From contig JAFGSL010000014.1 of assembly GCA_016934645.1 (NCBI GenBank), forward strand, positions 1-6,035: 6,035 bases of DNA, written 5' to 3'. The position numbers were made by a program, and so were the translations under genes. Each line of letters begins with the position of its first letter. Position 1 is the stretch's first letter. Under the pieces are notes generated by a model. The model was not told the origin of the DNA. It did not search any database and saw only the letters and a list, made by a program, of their open reading frames with translations. This document shows, piece by piece, positions 1 through 6,035 of the stretch. The stretch comes from Anaerolineae bacterium. GTDB taxonomy: Bacteria; Chloroflexota; Anaerolineae; B4-G1; SLSP01.

Positions 1-1458
1 CGCTACGGGCGCGTGCGCCTCACCCGCGATCCCAACGATCCCACCCGCCTGCGTTTGATGTCCGATGATCCATTGCTCCTGATGGAATTGGAGCGCAATC
101 GCAGCCTCAAGATTTACATCCTTGATCGTATCGGGCCGCACACATTGCAAGTCCCGGCCTCGCGGCGCGGGCACGTCAAGCAGGCGCTCGTCAAAGCCGG
201 GTATCCCGCAGAGGATCTTGTTGGCTATGTCGACGGCACGGCGCTCTCCATCCGCCTGCGGGAAATGACAGCGGATGGATTGTCCTTCACTATCCGTCAT
301 TACCAACAAGACGCCAGTGATGTCTTCTGGGCCGATGGCTCCGACGCTGGTGGTGCGGGAGCGATTGTGCTGCCCTGCGGCGCGGGCAAAACCATCGTCG
401 GCATGATCGCTATGGCGCTGGCGCAGACGAATACGCTCATCCTCACGCCGAGTACTGTAGCTGCCCGCCAGTGGCGCGAGGAATTACTCGACAAGACCAC
501 CGTCACCGCCAACATGATCGGTGAATACACTGGCCTGCGTAAGGAAATCCGCCCGATCACCGTCACGACGTACCAGATTCTCACGCATCGCAAACGCGGC
601 ACGAAAGGGCAAATCCTGCCCCTTGAAAAGGAATTTCCGCACTTCGGGCTGTTCAACGAGGGCGACTGGGGCCTTATCATCTACGACGAAGTCCACCTGC
701 TGCCCGCGCCAGTTTTCCGCATCACAGCGGAACTGCAAGCGCGCCGTCGCCTTGGGCTGACCGCCACCCTCGTCCGCGAGGATGGGCGCGAGGAGGATGT
801 CTTCTCGCTCATCGGGCCGAAGAAGTACGATGTGCCCTGGCACGACCTTGAACGCCAGGGCTGGATTGCGCCCGCCATCTGCTACGAAATTCGCGTGGAT
901 ATGCCGGAAACCGAGCGGCTGGAGTATATCGTCGCCGAGAAGCGGCAGAAGTACCGCATCGCGGCGGATAACACTGTCAAACTCGACATCCTGGACCGGT
1001 TGCTGCGCTACCACGAAGGCGACCGTGTGCTGGTCATCGGTATGTACCTGGCACAACTGGAAAAGATTGCCAAGCGCTACGATTTCCCTCTCATCACTGG
1101 AAAGACGAAAGTTCCGGAACGTGAGGAACTCTACGAGAAATTCCGCACGGGCGAGATTTCGACGCTGGTGGTTTCCAAAGTTGCTAACTTCTCTATCGAC
1201 TTGCCCGATGCGAACGTCGCTATCCAGATTTCGGGCACGTTTGGCTCCCGGCAGGAGGAGGCGCAGCGGTTGGGGCGCATCCTGCGGCCCAAATCCGACG
1301 GAAGCCAGGCGTATTTCTACACCATTGTCAGCAAAGAGACGCTGGATCAGGAATATAGTGCTAACCGCCAGCGCTTCTTGACCGAGCAGGGCTATCGCTA
1401 TCTCATCCTCTACGATGAGGAAATTCCTGGGGCGCTTCCGCATACCCAACAACGCTAA
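1..1458 (+). CDS. XPB/Rad25-type DNA repair helicase (5' partial)
   Basis: This is a superfamily 2 ATP-dependent DNA helicase/translocase of the bacterial XPB (ERCC3/Rad25) type. The frame is open from base 1, and its first codons (Arg-Tyr-Gly-Arg) match the conserved end of the XPB N-terminal domain. The true start therefore lies upstream, and the GTG at 13 is probably internal. Numbering from that GTG: a small alpha/beta damage-recognition-like domain (about 1-80); Q-like motif RHYQQDA (95-101); Walker A with GAGKT (123-127, Lys126); DEVH box (225-228); LTAT (249-252) followed by Arg-Glu-Asp 255-257, the RED motif typical of XPB; motif IV-like VLVIGMYL (339-346); motif V around 384-399; motif VI QRLGRILRPK (418-427) with Arg422 and Arg425. 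The tail RQRFLTEQGY is also typical of bacterial XPB. About 481 residues are visible; from memory, full bacterial members run to about 550-600, so some 70-120 are missing. No catalytic residue is lost. It probably leads the operon with the next two genes. The family assignment is near certain; the cellular role (repair or transcription-linked) is inferred from the family. Confidence 0.96.
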   Translation, partial: RYGRVRLTRDPNDPTRLRLMSDDPLLLMELERNRSLKIYILDRIGPHTLQVPASRRGHVKQALVKAGYPAEDLVGYVDGTALSIRLREMTADGLSFTIRHYQQDASDVFWADGSDAGGAGAIVLPCGAGKTIVGMIAMALAQTNTLILTPSTVAARQWREELLDKTTVTANMIGEYTGLRKEIRPITVTTYQILTHRKRGTKGQILPLEKEFPHFGLFNEGDWGLIIYDEVHLLPAPVFRITAELQARRRLGLTATLVREDGREEDVFSLIGPKKYDVPWHDLERQGWIAPAICYEIRVDMPETERLEYIVAEKRQKYRIAADNTVKLDILDRLLRYHEGDRVLVIGMYLAQLEKIAKRYDFPLITGKTKVPEREELYEKFRTGEISTLVVSKVANFSIDLPDANVAIQISGTFGSRQEEAQRLGRILRPKSDGSQAYFYTIVSKETLDQEYSANRQRFLTEQGYRYLILYDEEIPGALPHTQQR

Positions 1459-1474
1459 CAGATGGCGGGCGCGA

Positions 1475-1539
1475 TCGGGAGACCGGCCCGAGCAGGATAG
1501 AGGCGAACCGAAGTTTTACTTGCTGTGGGCGGTCTCCGA
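1475..1539. repeat. Long imperfect inverted repeat (stem-loop) between XPB and the second gene
   Basis: Bases 1478-1496 pair with 1519-1537: about 18 pairs including two G-U pairs, with single-base bulges at 1486 and 1525. The core is GGAGACCG against CGGTCTCC. Two further pairs (1475-1476 with 1538-1539) form across a bulge at 1477. The loop is about 22 nt (1497-1518). No T-run follows on the plus strand, so it is not a classic intrinsic terminator for the helicase gene. It could be an mRNA processing or stability element, a regulatory leader for the downstream pair of genes, or a repetitive palindromic element. A possible GTG start at 1525 lies inside the descending arm. Confidence 0.6.
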
Positions 1540-1572
1540 CCTAACCACCCAAACTACAGTTACGACAACAGT

Positions 1573-3510
1573 ATGAAGCGGAAACTATACACTCAAAGCA
1601 CAGCGGCGGACTGCACGCCGGATGCCCTCACGGCTAAGCTCAACTACGTGTGGTTGGAACCTGGCAAGCCTGTCAAGCCACAGGCTGCTCCGCCCTTCTG
1701 GACGCAGCCCGCGGAGGATGACCTCACCGGATTTATCGAGAGTTTGGCGGAGGAACAATGGCGAGTTAATTCCATCCGCCAGCAAATCACCCGCCTCAAA
1801 CTGAAGTCCAAAGCGCGGAGCCGCATTGACTTAATCCGCCAACTGGTTGAGGGCTTTCTTGATCCCGACCGGTTTGCTCGCCAGTTGAACACGCTCAACG
1901 ACGAAGAGCAGCGTTACTACCTACACCTGCTCCTTCATACAAATCTCTTGACCTTGCGCACGGAACCGGTGTCACTTGATCGACTGCTGTCCCTCTCCAA
2001 GCCTTCCGCTTCGTTGACGCGACGGATACTCGACACTGGTCTGGGATTGACGGATGAAGAGGGACAATTCTTTGTCCCGTATGAGATGTTCAAATTGCTC
2101 CCGCCGGCCTACCTACCTTTTGACACGGAACCTTCTCCCGCGACTTATGTACCGGCTACCGATCCACGCTTGCTACTCACGAAAGTTCACCAATTGCTGG
2201 GGTTGGTGCAATCCAGGACGTATCGCACCCGTCCCCGTCCACGCTGGCGCATGCCCCGGATGGGCTATTACGGGACTGAGTATCAGACCTGGCCTCCCAT
2301 GCCGGACGATGCCCAACGCTTGTTAAACAATCCTAATCAGCAGGGCGCGATTACGCTGTGCCCGCCAGAGCCATATCTGGATGAAAACGCCATCGCTGCG
2401 TGGTCTGCCGATCTTGAACTCACACCGGATAATGTTGAGTTCCTCTATCACATACTGATCAACGGGCAACTTCTGCTGCCGGGCAGTCCGGTTACGCTCA
2501 ACACTGTGCTGATCCAGCCCTGGATGATGCAGACTCCTGGTGACCAACTCAGAACCCTCTATCATATCTATCGTAACCTCGCCGACTGGACTGATTGGTG
2601 GCCCGACTGGCGCGCCGGTGACGTCAAGGTTCAGTGGAATTATCAGAATTATTGGACGCTGTCGAGTGTCGACAACATGCTGCGGACGACGCACTACATG
2701 CTGCGTTGGGTCATCCTGGATATCCTGGCCTATCTTCCGCACGACGTCTGGCTTTCGGTGGACAAGATTGTTCAATTCATAGTGAAGTTGTACCCTGAAC
2801 CGAAGAGTCACTATTACCAACACGACCTGCTGTGCAAAGATGTACACAATCACTGGAAGGGTTTTCTGGCCCAGGCACTGCACGCGATGCTGCGTGGGCC
2901 GATGTACATACTGGGGTTTGTTGAGGTCGCGCCTGGTCTGGATACCATTGAGGTTTTCCGTCTGCGACATTTCCAGAGCTTTCACTGGAATCGTCCTGAG
3001 GCGTTGCTGGTTGAAGACGTTACCCCGTTTGGACGTGCTGACGTCGCTTTTGAATCACGCGAGCAGGCGTTGTTGATCACGCCACCGGCCAAGGCGGAAT
3101 TTCTCATCGCGGTACAGCAGTGGAGCGAACCTCGCGGTCTGATCGACAACAAGCTGCGCTATCAACTGGACGTTTCCCGCTTACACAAGGCGTTTGAGCA
3201 GGGGGAGACCCCGGAGACACTCACTGAAGCCTGGGAGAAACACGCTGGCTTCCCGCTTTTGCCAGAGATCCAACAGTGGTGGCAGACATGGTGGGAACGG
3301 TATGGTCACATCCGGCTCTACACGGAACAGACGACGCTGGTGACGCGGGATGAGTTTACGATGCAAGAGTTACAAGTCGCTCTGCCGTCGATGCGCCAAG
3401 CCATCATGGGGCTGGTCACGCCACGGGTTGCCCTGCTGCAGGCTGAGGACATCAATCGCATTGTGAGCGATCTGGAACGCCAGGGCTACATGCCCAAAGA
3501 GGAGACGTGA
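1573..3510 (+). CDS. Trp-rich XPB-operon protein with XPB-N-like C-terminal module (helicase-associated, p52-like?)
   Basis: No enzyme motif is recognisable. Numbering from the ATG at 1573 (645 residues): a SAP-like/helical segment at about 55-115; a winged-helix-like stretch to about 180; an Arg/Pro-rich basic linker (RTRPRPRWRMPR, 218-229); a Trp-rich helical centre (Trp339, 342, 343, 346, 355, 361); and from about 499 an XPB-N-like module. The module holds a 49-residue core (530-578) alignable without gaps to both copies in the next gene, ending in WWERYG (573-578), then a short alpha/beta tail. No signal peptide or clear membrane segment is visible, so it is probably cytosolic and nucleic-acid associated. 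Start choice: a GTG at 1525 would add 16 residues, but it sits in a stem-loop arm and the added residues look non-coding. Neither start has a good Shine-Dalgarno sequence. The stop overlaps the next start. A role as an XPB partner is inferred from context and module sharing, not shown. Confidence 0.85.
   Translation: MKRKLYTQSTAADCTPDALTAKLNYVWLEPGKPVKPQAAPPFWTQPAEDDLTGFIESLAEEQWRVNSIRQQITRLKLKSKARSRIDLIRQLVEGFLDPDRFARQLNTLNDEEQRYYLHLLLHTNLLTLRTEPVSLDRLLSLSKPSASLTRRILDTGLGLTDEEGQFFVPYEMFKLLPPAYLPFDTEPSPATYVPATDPRLLLTKVHQLLGLVQSRTYRTRPRPRWRMPRMGYYGTEYQTWPPMPDDAQRLLNNPNQQGAITLCPPEPYLDENAIAAWSADLELTPDNVEFLYHILINGQLLLPGSPVTLNTVLIQPWMMQTPGDQLRTLYHIYRNLADWTDWWPDWRAGDVKVQWNYQNYWTLSSVDNMLRTTHYMLRWVILDILAYLPHDVWLSVDKIVQFIVKLYPEPKSHYYQHDLLCKDVHNHWKGFLAQALHAMLRGPMYILGFVEVAPGLDTIEVFRLRHFQSFHWNRPEALLVEDVTPFGRADVAFESREQALLITPPAKAEFLIAVQQWSEPRGLIDNKLRYQLDVSRLHKAFEQGETPETLTEAWEKHAGFPLLPEIQQWWQTWWERYGHIRLYTEQTTLVTRDEFTMQELQVALPSMRQAIMGLVTPRVALLQAEDINRIVSDLERQGYMPKEET
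3499..3504 (+). promoter_or_regulatory. Ribosome binding site at the gene 2/gene 3 overlap
   Basis: GAGGAG lies inside the last codons of the upstream gene, only 2 nt before the GTG at 3507, whose last two bases are shared with the TGA stop (GTGA). The purine run supports the GTG start, and the overlap implies translational coupling. The spacing is shorter than usual, so re-initiation by ribosomes terminating at 3508-3510 is the likelier route. An in-frame ATG at 3549 is the alternative start, but it would cut off part of the SAP-like N-terminal helix. Confidence 0.6.
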
Positions 3511-5747
3511 CGGTCGAGAAGCTGAAACAATCACTCAATCTCTATCATATGAACACGCTCAAGGAAATCGCCGAACACTTGAACGTCAGTCTCCCCAAAG
3601 GGGCGGTGCGCAAAGCCTGGATCGCTGATGCGGTCAACGATAAGATCTGCGAGGTTGCCGCTTCCACTGACTTTATTGGCAGTTTGGGCCAGGTTGAACG
3701 TGCGCTTCTGGGCCTGCTACTCAAAAATGGCGGCGTTAGCACGCAGCGCGCGGTCACGCTGCCGTTGATGAAAGCCGGTCTCATCTACGTCGAGGGGCAA
3801 GATAGCACCATCGACCGGCCGCGGCTGCGAGATGTAGCGTTGTCGTTGATGCGCAAGGGCCTCCTGCTCAATCTTGACGACGTTGGGAGTATGTCCTCGC
3901 GTCGCACCTTTGACCCCTTCGACAAGATCGGCATTGCTCCAGAAGTGAGTCGTGTGCTGCCGCGTAACCTACTCGCGCTGCCTGAGTCGTCAGCCACTGT
4001 GCAAACTGTCGCCGCCCCGCCGCGCGTCGAAAGCGCAGATGCCGAACTTTGCTTGCGGCAGTTGTTCTTCCTGTGGGCGGAACTGCGCCGTGAACCGGTG
4101 AGTCGCCTCAAATCTGGCGGCATCGGCAAACGCGACGTGCGCCGCATCGCCAAAAGCTTGCTTATGGATGAAGAGCGCGACATCGAGCACTTGCGATGGA
4201 TGCAGGCTGTCCTACAAGCGCTAAATGTACTCACCAGCACCGCCGCAACGATCGGCGCTGCCGATACCGATGCCGTCAAGCTGTTTTGGGGTGCGTCGCC
4301 ACGGGTTCAGTTGGCCACGATCCTGCAGAGCTATCCTAACGTGACGTATGATTTGACGCTGAGTCTTGATGCTGTTGTCCAGTATGCCTACTATTCCACC
4401 CTCCCGGTACGTTCATCCCAAGAAATACGCGGGCAGGTACTCAATCTGCTCAAAGAGATTGCTGAAGCACAGTGGTTTCCGTTCTCCCTCTTCGTGGCGT
4501 TTTTAAACGAAGGTCACAGTGGTGGTTTGGTGGTGCCCGATCACACTTTGAGATCGCTTTACACCAACTTGCGCTGGTACGCCGCAGGCCGCCGCGATGA
4601 TTTGACGTCGGCGTTGAACCAATTGGACCGCCAAGCAGTTCTCGCCGTGCTCACAGAGCTCCAGACACTTGGGGTGGTCGAACTCGGCTATACTGCGCCA
4701 GGCGAGGTTCCCGCGGCGCTGCAACTGACACCGCTAGCGTTGGCGTACTTTGCCAATCAGCCTTCCCCGGCTGCGGAGAACGGCGGGCAGGTGATCCTGC
4801 AACCCGATTTTCAGATCCTGGCGATGGGGCCGGTGGCCTTGCCTATCCTTGCCAACCTCGAGCGCTTCGCTACACGCGAGAAATTCGCCGAGAGTGTTGT
4901 TGCGTACCGGATCACGCGCGAAGGCACATACCAGGCTCTGCAGCGCGGCGAATCGCCGGAAGCCATCCACGTCTTTCTTGAAGAAGCCACCGGACAACCC
5001 GTTCCGCAGAACATTATCCGCACCCTGGAAGAGTGGGGCGAGCAATATGAGCGGATCGTCATCCGCCGCAATATCACCGTCCTGCAAACTGATGATGCTG
5101 AGACGCTGGAACGACTGTTGAACGACAAGGCGACCGGCAGGTTGCTGCACCGTCTGGATGCGCACACCGCCTGGCTGCGCGCGAAAGATACGGCGAAACT
5201 TGAGGCATATTTGCGGTTGCAAGAGATGTTACCCGCTTACTCGCAAGGCCCGGAGGCGGATTTACCCCACAGCTTGCGTTGGGACGAGGATGCGTTGCGT
5301 CCCCGCCATCCTATGCCGAGTCTATATGTCACTGGGACGCTGCGCCGTATCGCGACGCTGCACCGCAGTGGCGGGCAGCACGCTGACCGTTGGCAATTGA
5401 CAGGCGAAAGCGTGCGTACCGCCGTCGCTGCCGGGATGGATGTCCCGGCGGTGATCGCGTTGGTAGAGCAGATGACGGGCGCGCCAATGACGCCGGAGTG
5501 GCAAAAGCAACTCAAAGCCTGGGGCAATCACTATGGAGATGCGCAAGTGGCCTCGGTGATCCTGTTACGTCTGGAAAGCGACGAGGCATTGCAAGAATTG
5601 CGCCGCGCCGACCGCCGTTTGAGCCGTTGGATTCGCCCGCTGCCGCAAGCTGCCGGTCTGGGCGTCGTCGATGCGAAACACTACGATGAGGTGCACGCCT
5701 TGTTGGCTGAATGGGGCATTGCTATCGAAGATAAGTCCTGGTGGTAG
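3507..5747 (+). CDS. Helicase-associated protein with tandem XPB-N-like modules (winged helix, p52-like?)
   Basis: This 746-residue protein belongs to the helicase-associated type that carries an XPB/Ssl2 N-terminal-like domain (PF13625 type). As I recall it, a comparable gene lies beside XPB in mycobacteria (Rv0862c next to ercc3). Domains in order: SAP-like helical start (about 1-50); winged-helix-like segment (about 57-125); a Ser/Pro/Ala linker; a second helical region with RLKSGGIGKRDVRRIAK (200-216), a basic motif I associate with this family; a further helical region to about 420; XPB-N-like unit 1 starting at VILQPDFQIL (429-438), with core 467-515; and unit 2, with core 629-677, to the C-terminus. 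The two cores align without gaps at an offset of 162 residues, sharing Trp510/672 and Tyr514/676. No ATPase or nuclease motif, signal peptide or membrane segment is seen. The GTG start overlaps the upstream stop by 4 nt. A likely role is scaffold, DNA-binding or regulatory partner of the XPB helicase; the domain call is fairly secure, the role inferred. Confidence 0.9.
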   Translation: MTVEKLKQSLNLYHMNTLKEIAEHLNVSLPKGAVRKAWIADAVNDKICEVAASTDFIGSLGQVERALLGLLLKNGGVSTQRAVTLPLMKAGLIYVEGQDSTIDRPRLRDVALSLMRKGLLLNLDDVGSMSSRRTFDPFDKIGIAPEVSRVLPRNLLALPESSATVQTVAAPPRVESADAELCLRQLFFLWAELRREPVSRLKSGGIGKRDVRRIAKSLLMDEERDIEHLRWMQAVLQALNVLTSTAATIGAADTDAVKLFWGASPRVQLATILQSYPNVTYDLTLSLDAVVQYAYYSTLPVRSSQEIRGQVLNLLKEIAEAQWFPFSLFVAFLNEGHSGGLVVPDHTLRSLYTNLRWYAAGRRDDLTSALNQLDRQAVLAVLTELQTLGVVELGYTAPGEVPAALQLTPLALAYFANQPSPAAENGGQVILQPDFQILAMGPVALPILANLERFATREKFAESVVAYRITREGTYQALQRGESPEAIHVFLEEATGQPVPQNIIRTLEEWGEQYERIVIRRNITVLQTDDAETLERLLNDKATGRLLHRLDAHTAWLRAKDTAKLEAYLRLQEMLPAYSQGPEADLPHSLRWDEDALRPRHPMPSLYVTGTLRRIATLHRSGGQHADRWQLTGESVRTAVAAGMDVPAVIALVEQMTGAPMTPEWQKQLKAWGNHYGDAQVASVILLRLESDEALQELRRADRRLSRWIRPLPQAAGLGVVDAKHYDEVHALLAEWGIAIEDKSWW

Positions 5748-5776
5748 GGACTAGACTCAGCCTCTAGGTCTCTAAA

Positions 5777-5869
5777 CAGCACCCTTATCATCCTCCTGAT
5801 ACAAAAAGCCGCTTTAGCGGCAAAATGACGCACAAATGTCTGTTGCTTCCCGAGAATGATAAGGTGCTG
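5777..5869. repeat. 93-bp near-palindrome (MITE-like or structured RNA element)
   Basis: The outer arms 5777-5795 and 5852-5869 pair over 17 bases, with one bulged C (5784) and one mismatch (5792/5855). They begin CAGCACC and end GGTGCTG. The interior holds a second, GC-rich hairpin (5808-5821) between A-runs. AAACAG occurs at both borders (5774-5779 and 5870-5875), which could suggest a target duplication, but the left copy overlaps the arm itself, so that reading is weak. No transposase is encoded. It may be a miniature inverted-repeat element, or a structured 3' end for the operon transcript. Confidence 0.5.
5803..5821 (-). terminator. Minus-strand intrinsic-terminator-like hairpin
   Basis: Read on the minus strand, GCCGC-TAAA-GCGGC (5821 to 5808) is immediately followed by five T residues (5807-5803), the form of a Rho-independent terminator. 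On the plus strand the same hairpin is followed by A residues, so it would not terminate the operon. No convincing minus-strand gene lies to its right in the window. It may therefore belong to a small antisense transcript or to the inserted palindromic element that surrounds it. Confidence 0.45.
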
Positions 5870-5888
5870 AAACAGTACCAGCGTCATC

Positions 5889-5916
5889 TTGGCAGGCCCA
5901 TGAAAGATGTTATAAT
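5889..5916 (+). promoter_or_regulatory. Sigma70-type promoter of the downstream gene
   Basis: TTGGCA (5889-5894, five of six matches to the -35 consensus) is followed after 16 nt by TATAAT (5911-5916, a perfect -10). The local sequence turns AT-rich just after it, and transcription should begin near 5922-5925. This gives a leader of only about 25 nt before the ATG at 5949. It indicates that the next gene is transcribed as its own unit rather than depending on read-through from the XPB operon. Confidence 0.75.
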
Positions 5917-5937
5917 AGTGTATAGTTCTTATTTTAT

Positions 5938-5942
5938 GGAGG
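5938..5942 (+). promoter_or_regulatory. Shine-Dalgarno site for the 5949 start
   Basis: GGAGG ends 6 nt before the ATG at 5949, near-ideal spacing. It decides between two nearby ATGs: the ATG at 5945 is only 2 nt away and its frame stops after seven codons, so 5949 is the start. Confidence 0.8.
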
Positions 5943-5948
5943 CTATGT

Positions 5949-6035
5949 ATGAGCCCGGCACAACCTAGCGCAACAGATCGAAAGAAAGCTGAAGCCTTTT
6001 ACCAGGAAGCGATCGCCGCTTACGAACGTTGGGAC
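5949..6035 (+). CDS. N-terminus of a possible TPR-repeat protein (3' partial)
   Basis: Twenty-nine codons run in frame to the window edge after a strong promoter and a good Shine-Dalgarno site. A short Ser/Pro/Gln start (MSPAQPSATDRKK) leads into AEAFYQEAIAAYERWD, whose alternating Ala, Tyr and acidic pattern resembles the first helix pair of a tetratricopeptide repeat. No signal peptide is visible. The reading frame is secure. The TPR assignment rests on about 16 residues and is tentative; any amphipathic helix protein could begin this way. Its separate promoter suggests it is not functionally tied to the helicase operon. Confidence 0.7.
   Translation, partial: MSPAQPSATDRKKAEAFYQEAIAAYERWD

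Noticed and set aside
484..1452. 322-codon open frame on the minus strand across the helicase gene
   Set aside because: It lies wholly antisense to an XPB helicase with intact motifs, and its translation resembles no family; it is a GC-driven shadow.
1525..1572. GTG at 1525 as the start of the second gene
   Set aside because: It lies in the arm of a stem-loop, has no well-spaced Shine-Dalgarno sequence and adds 16 residues of non-coding appearance; the ATG at 1573 is preferred, though not with certainty.
2323..2985. 220-codon minus-strand open frame inside the second gene
   Set aside because: Antisense to a continuous plus-strand gene with paralog support, with no recognisable domain or ribosome site.
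5774..5875. AAACAG direct repeats as a target-site duplication
   Set aside because: The left copy overlaps the first bases of the inverted-repeat arm, so the element borders would be asymmetric; a 6-bp match is easily accidental.
5681..5887. 68-codon minus-strand open frame spanning the palindrome and the end of the third gene
   Set aside because: It runs through the minus-strand terminator-like hairpin and into antisense of the third gene, and shows no family resemblance; a transposase remnant was considered but not supported.
5945..5968. ATG at 5945 as the start of the last gene
   Set aside because: Its frame stops after seven codons and it is only 2 nt from the Shine-Dalgarno site.
1..6035. 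CRISPR arrays, tRNA or rRNA genes
   Set aside because: No regularly spaced direct repeats, cloverleaf or rRNA-like sequence was seen on either strand.

Overview
The window (roughly 55-60% GC by eye) reads as a bacterial chromosome segment with three large plus-strand genes followed by the start of a fourth. The leading gene is a bacterial XPB/Rad25-type SF2 helicase. Such XPB genes are found in Chloroflexota, Actinomycetota and a few other phyla. GC content, GTG starts and the two large XPB-associated proteins make a Chloroflexota (Anaerolineae-like) source my best guess, but it is only a guess.

Layout. Bases 1-1458 are the XPB helicase, cut at its 5' end by the window edge, with all helicase motifs present. 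Bases 1459-1572 are a gap holding a long imperfect stem-loop (1475-1539). Bases 1573-3510 (possible upstream GTG at 1525) encode a Trp-rich protein of about 645 residues. Bases 3507-5747 encode a 746-residue protein overlapping it by 4 nt (GTGA), so these two are very likely translationally coupled. Bases 5748-5948 are intergenic, with a 93-bp near-palindrome that nests a minus-strand terminator-like hairpin, then a strong sigma70-type promoter (TTGGCA-16 nt-TATAAT). Bases 5949-6035 are the first 29 codons of a new gene with a TPR-like start.

How the genes fit together. The second and third genes are not enzymes I can recognise. They look like ancient paralogs: a SAP-like/winged-helix N-terminal part, a helical middle, and a C-terminal part resembling the N-terminal region of XPB itself (the PF13625 type). 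A 49-residue core of that C-terminal part aligns without gaps between the second gene (residues 530-578) and two copies in the third gene (467-515 and 629-677, offset exactly 162 residues). The conserved Tyr-Gly end of the core is also the first thing visible in the XPB gene. The winged-helix plus XPB-N-like order recalls the eukaryotic TFIIH subunit p52/Tfb2, which binds XPB through a similar domain. The main hypothesis is therefore a bacterial XPB helicase operon with two p52-like partner proteins, acting in DNA repair, transcription-coupled processing or another DNA-remodelling task.
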